From contig CACOOK010000001.1 in assembly GCA_902628815.1 (NCBI GenBank), positions 62,001 to 126,000 on the forward strand: a DNA stretch of 64,000 bases, written 5' to 3'. This stretch comes from an uncultured Pelagibacteraceae bacterium. Lineage in GTDB: Bacteria > Pseudomonadota > Alphaproteobacteria > Pelagibacterales > Pelagibacteraceae. Every line of letters starts with the position of its first letter. Position 1 is the first letter of the stretch. A program made the position numbers and the translations under genes. The notes under the pieces are model-generated. The model made no database searches. It saw nothing but the letters and a program-made list of their open reading frames with translations, and was not told the origin of the DNA. Shown here piece by piece: positions 61,663 to 64,000 of this stretch.

Positions 61663-62733
61663 ATGAAAATAAAAGGAAAATTATACAAAACAATTTGGTT
61701 TGAGAACAATTTAGCGAAAATCATTGATCAAACAAAACTTCCTCATCAGTTTATGATTAAAGATTTAAAAACTGTGAAAGAAGCAATTAATGCTATTAAA
61801 ACGATGGAGGTGAGAGGTGCTCCATTAATTGGCGCAACCGCTGCCTATGGTTTAGTTTTGTCTATAATCGAGAATAATGATTTATCTTTTCTAAAGAAGT
61901 CTAGCGAAGAGTTAATCGCATCAAGACCGACTGCAATAAATCTTAAGTGGGCAGTAGACAGAATGATGAAAAAGCTATCAGGAGTAAATGACAAAGATAA
62001 TTTGAAAATAGCTCTAGACGAGGCAAAGGCAATTACAGAAGAGGATGAACAATTTTGTAAAAATATCGGTTTGAATGGTCTTAAAATTATTGAAGACATT
62101 GCTAATAAAAAAAAAGATACAGTAAACATTTTAACACATTGTAATGCAGGATGGTTAGCAACTATAGATTGGGGGACTGCCACATCACCAATATATCATG
62201 CTCATCAAAAAGGAATAAAAGTTCATGTTTGGGTTGATGAGACTAGACCTCGAAACCAAGGGGCAAATTTAACTTCGTACGAATTAAATGAAGAAGGAAT
62301 TTCTAACACAGTTATAACAGATAACGCAGGTGGTATTTTAATGCAAAGAGGGCAAGTTGATATGTGTATTGTTGGAACAGATAGAACTTTATCAAATGGT
62401 GATGTGTGTAATAAAATTGGAACTTACCTAAAGGCATTATCTGCAAAAGATAACAATGTTCCTTTTTATGTTGCTTTACCAAGTTCAACGATAGACTGGA
62501 GTATTAAAGATCACAAAAAAATTCCTATTGAAGAGAGAAATTCAGAAGAGCTATCTCATGTAGAGGGAATTGATGAAAATAACCAAATAAAAAAAATAAG
62601 AATATACCCACAAAAAAGTAAATCATTAAACTTAGCTTTCGATGTTACACCTGCTAAACTAGTTACTAGTTTAATTACTGAAAGAGGTATATGTGAAGCA
62701 TCAGAAAAGGGTCTGAAAGGCTTATTTAAGTGA
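61663..62733 (+). CDS. mtnA: S-methyl-5-thioribose-1-phosphate isomerase
   Basis: A 356-residue MtnA, related to eIF2B subunits. The catalytic residues C160 (NILTHCNAGWLAT) and D240 (CIVGTDRTLSNGDVCNKIG) sit at the same numbers as in the Bacillus enzyme from memory. Other motifs: MEVRGAPLIGATAAYGL and HVWVDETRPRNQGANLTSYEL. It opens methylthioribose-1-phosphate to the ribulose form. It overlaps the aldolase gene by 4 bases. Confidence 0.96.
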   Translation: MKIKGKLYKTIWFENNLAKIIDQTKLPHQFMIKDLKTVKEAINAIKTMEVRGAPLIGATAAYGLVLSIIENNDLSFLKKSSEELIASRPTAINLKWAVDRMMKKLSGVNDKDNLKIALDEAKAITEEDEQFCKNIGLNGLKIIEDIANKKKDTVNILTHCNAGWLATIDWGTATSPIYHAHQKGIKVHVWVDETRPRNQGANLTSYELNEEGISNTVITDNAGGILMQRGQVDMCIVGTDRTLSNGDVCNKIGTYLKALSAKDNNVPFYVALPSSTIDWSIKDHKKIPIEERNSEELSHVEGIDENNQIKKIRIYPQKSKSLNLAFDVTPAKLVTSLITERGICEASEKGLKGLFK

Positions 62734-63374
62734 GCAAATTAAAAGCTGAAGTAATAAAATTCTCGAAAAAATTAAATATTACAAATCTATCAACTTTAAG
62801 ATCTGGGAACATCTCTGTAAGAGCAAAAGAAAAAGGAGTAGATGGTTTTTATATAACCCCATCTGGAAGAAAGTACTCGTCTTTAAAACCAGAAGACATT
62901 GTCTTTGTTTCGCTAAAAGGTGTTTATGATAAAAAAAAAGGCAAACCCTCATCAGAATGGAGATTTCATCAAGATATTTATGTGAATAAAAAAGAGGCTA
63001 AAGCTATAGTACATGCCCATTCAACTTGCGCAACAGCAGTGTCAACTCATCAAAAAAGCATTCCAGCTTTTCACTACATGGTTGCAGTAGCAGGTGGAGA
63101 AGACATTAAGTGCAGTAAATACGCAACTTTTGGAACAAAGAATCTTTCTAGAAATATTATTAAAGCATTAAAAAATAGAACAGCATGTTTGATTGCTAAT
63201 CACGGCCAGGTTGCTTTTGGACAAAATTTAGAAAAGACTTTTGAGCTTGCTCAAGAAATCGAAAATATTTGCCATCAATATATAAATGCCATAAGAATTG
63301 GAATACCTAAGATTCTATCGAAAAAAGAAATGAAAATTGTCTTGGGTAAATTTAAAAATTATAAAAAAGGATAA
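62730..63374 (+). CDS. Class II aldolase (FucA-like), probable 5-methylthioribulose-1-phosphate aldolase
   Basis: A 214-residue protein starting at GTG inside the mtnA stop (GTGA). Zinc and catalytic residues match L-fuculose-1-phosphate aldolase with a constant shift of three: E76, H95, H97, H158, and Y116 (FucA E73, H92, H94, H155, Y113). Phosphate-binding LRSGNISVR and TPSGRKYSSL are present. MtnB dehydratases share the fold but keep a different signature. Cleavage to dihydroxyacetone phosphate is favoured, though dehydration is not excluded. Six bases precede the SpeD-SpeE start. Confidence 0.85.
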   Translation: MSKLKAEVIKFSKKLNITNLSTLRSGNISVRAKEKGVDGFYITPSGRKYSSLKPEDIVFVSLKGVYDKKKGKPSSEWRFHQDIYVNKKEAKAIVHAHSTCATAVSTHQKSIPAFHYMVAVAGGEDIKCSKYATFGTKNLSRNIIKALKNRTACLIANHGQVAFGQNLEKTFELAQEIENICHQYINAIRIGIPKILSKKEMKIVLGKFKNYKKG

Positions 63375-63380
63375 TTTTTT

Positions 63381-64000
63381 ATGATTAAAGTTGGCGAGCA
63401 CATTACAATTGATTTTCTTGGTGTTAAAAAAGACTATTCACCTGAATTTTACGAAAAAGTTATTTACAAAATAGCAAAAGCTGCAAAAGTGGAAATATTA
63501 AATGTTGCTTCCCACAAATTTCAACCACAAGGCTTTACTTTAGTTGCTTTATTATCTGAAAGCCATTTTAGTTTTCATACCTTTCCCGAAAAAGGTATTG
63601 TAAGTTTTGATTTTTTCACATGCGGAAAAGTGCACCCAAAAGTTGCTCTTAAAATTCTAAGAAAAGAGATTGATCATCAAAGAGTTGTGACTAATGCTTT
63701 TGATCGAAGTAGCATAGGTCTTTATGATGATATTTATAGCACCCCAGGTCAAAAGAAATTCTATGTAGTCAAAGATGTTTTAGAAAAATTCACTTCTAAA
63801 GTCGGTCAATTTGTTGAAATAATGGACCTAGAAGAGTTTGGTCATGCACTATTTATAGACCATGAAATTCAAGTAGCTGAAAAAGATGAAAAAATTTATA
63901 GCTCAAACTTTTTTAAATCTAGTTATGACTTGAGTAAAAGAAATAATAATGTTGCGATAATTGGTGGAGGAGATGGAGGTGTTGCTAGAGCGTGCTTAGA
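63381..64000 (+). CDS. S-adenosylmethionine decarboxylase-spermidine synthase fusion, 3' end cut by window
   Basis: The frame from the ATG at 63381 runs off the window with no stop. Residues 1-120 are a prokaryotic SpeD: cleavage/pyruvoyl Ser61 in LLSESHFSFHTFPE, His66 and Cys81 (Thermotoga enzyme S63, H68, C83). Residues from about 125 (YSTPGQKKFYVVKD; LEEFGHALFIDHEIQVAEKDE) are a spermidine synthase, with its nucleotide motif VAIIGGGDGGVARA at the window end. A single protein would decarboxylate SAM and transfer aminopropyl to putrescine, releasing MTA for the genes upstream. Confidence 0.93.
   Translation, partial: MIKVGEHITIDFLGVKKDYSPEFYEKVIYKIAKAAKVEILNVASHKFQPQGFTLVALLSESHFSFHTFPEKGIVSFDFFTCGKVHPKVALKILRKEIDHQRVVTNAFDRSSIGLYDDIYSTPGQKKFYVVKDVLEKFTSKVGQFVEIMDLEEFGHALFIDHEIQVAEKDEKIYSSNFFKSSYDLSKRNNNVAIIGGGDGGVARACL

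Noticed and set aside
1-64000. CRISPR arrays, insertion sequences, prophage genes
   Set aside because: No spaced direct-repeat array, transposase, integrase or phage structural gene was recognised.

Overview
This window looks like a chromosomal segment of a marine SAR11 alphaproteobacterium (Pelagibacterales, 'Candidatus Pelagibacter'-like). The evidence is a very AT-rich base composition, genes that abut or overlap almost everywhere, no gene-free stretch above about 240 bases, no mobile elements, a tandem glycine riboswitch in front of gcvT, and a gene content typical of the group (acuI, amt, TauE/SafE transporters, a SpeD-SpeE fusion, SxtJ-DUF5989-carbamoyltransferase). The taxonomic call is inference from content and style; no marker gene was compared.

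Layout. 1-8.5 kb: tail of a LysE exporter, acnA with an MmgE/PrpD gene, an FAD oxidoreductase, a TerC-like membrane protein, a MATE exporter and an EamA exporter. 8.5-13.1 kb: glycine riboswitch and gcvT-gcvH-gcvP (glycine cleavage). 13.1-26.3 kb: a block that resembles the photo-oxidative (singlet oxygen) stress regulons of other proteobacteria: flavin amine oxidase-like protein, DUF1365, Cfa-like methyltransferase, DUF3833 lipoprotein, Fe superoxide dismutase, a monooxygenase-domain protein, two SDRs, TspO, an exported MsrA, a photolyase-like FAD domain, and a photolyase/cryptochrome with DCC and DUF2256 partners. 26.3-32.4 kb: TPR protein, DUF2237, a 2OG-Fe(II) oxygenase-like protein, hisI, folE, acuI, a LysR regulator, rseP and HU. 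32.5-43.5 kb: amt with a textbook terminator, a glycosyltransferase-like gene, rhodanese, HCCA isomerase-like, ABA4-like, recX, cysQ, mnmA, an unidentified structured RNA candidate, a 27-residue highly basic protein, a cystathionine beta-lyase-like enzyme, an MFS carrier, and a CADD-type di-iron protein predicted to make p-aminobenzoate. 43.5-53.3 kb: two TauE/SafE proteins, the carbamoyltransferase module, an M23 peptidase, a second TerC protein, a crotonase, small exported/GYD proteins, a class III aminotransferase and tRNA-Met. 53.3-59.8 kb: a surface-polysaccharide island (rmlA, rmlB, rmlC, an rmlD-like gene, glycosyltransferases, an epimerase). 59.8-64 kb: a polyamine and methylthioadenosine (MTA) salvage cluster.

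How genes work together. The last cluster is the most coherent pathway. The SpeD-SpeE fusion would make spermidine and release MTA. MtnP splits MTA to adenine (recovered by Apt) and methylthioribose-1-phosphate. MtnA isomerises that, and a FucA-type class II aldolase with all catalytic residues present would cleave it to dihydroxyacetone phosphate and a methylthio-aldehyde (a 'DHAP shunt') rather than run the full methionine salvage pathway. Inside the operon sits a tautomerase-superfamily protein that has all six active-site residues of cis-3-chloroacrylate dehalogenase at the same numbering. This is the strongest candidate here for an undescribed activity. The riboswitch also shows two mutually exclusive pairings around the gcvT ribosome binding site, which suggests glycine-activated translation.

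Limits. All homology calls come from reading motifs. No database search, structure prediction or folding software was used, and catalytic residue numbers of reference enzymes are from memory.
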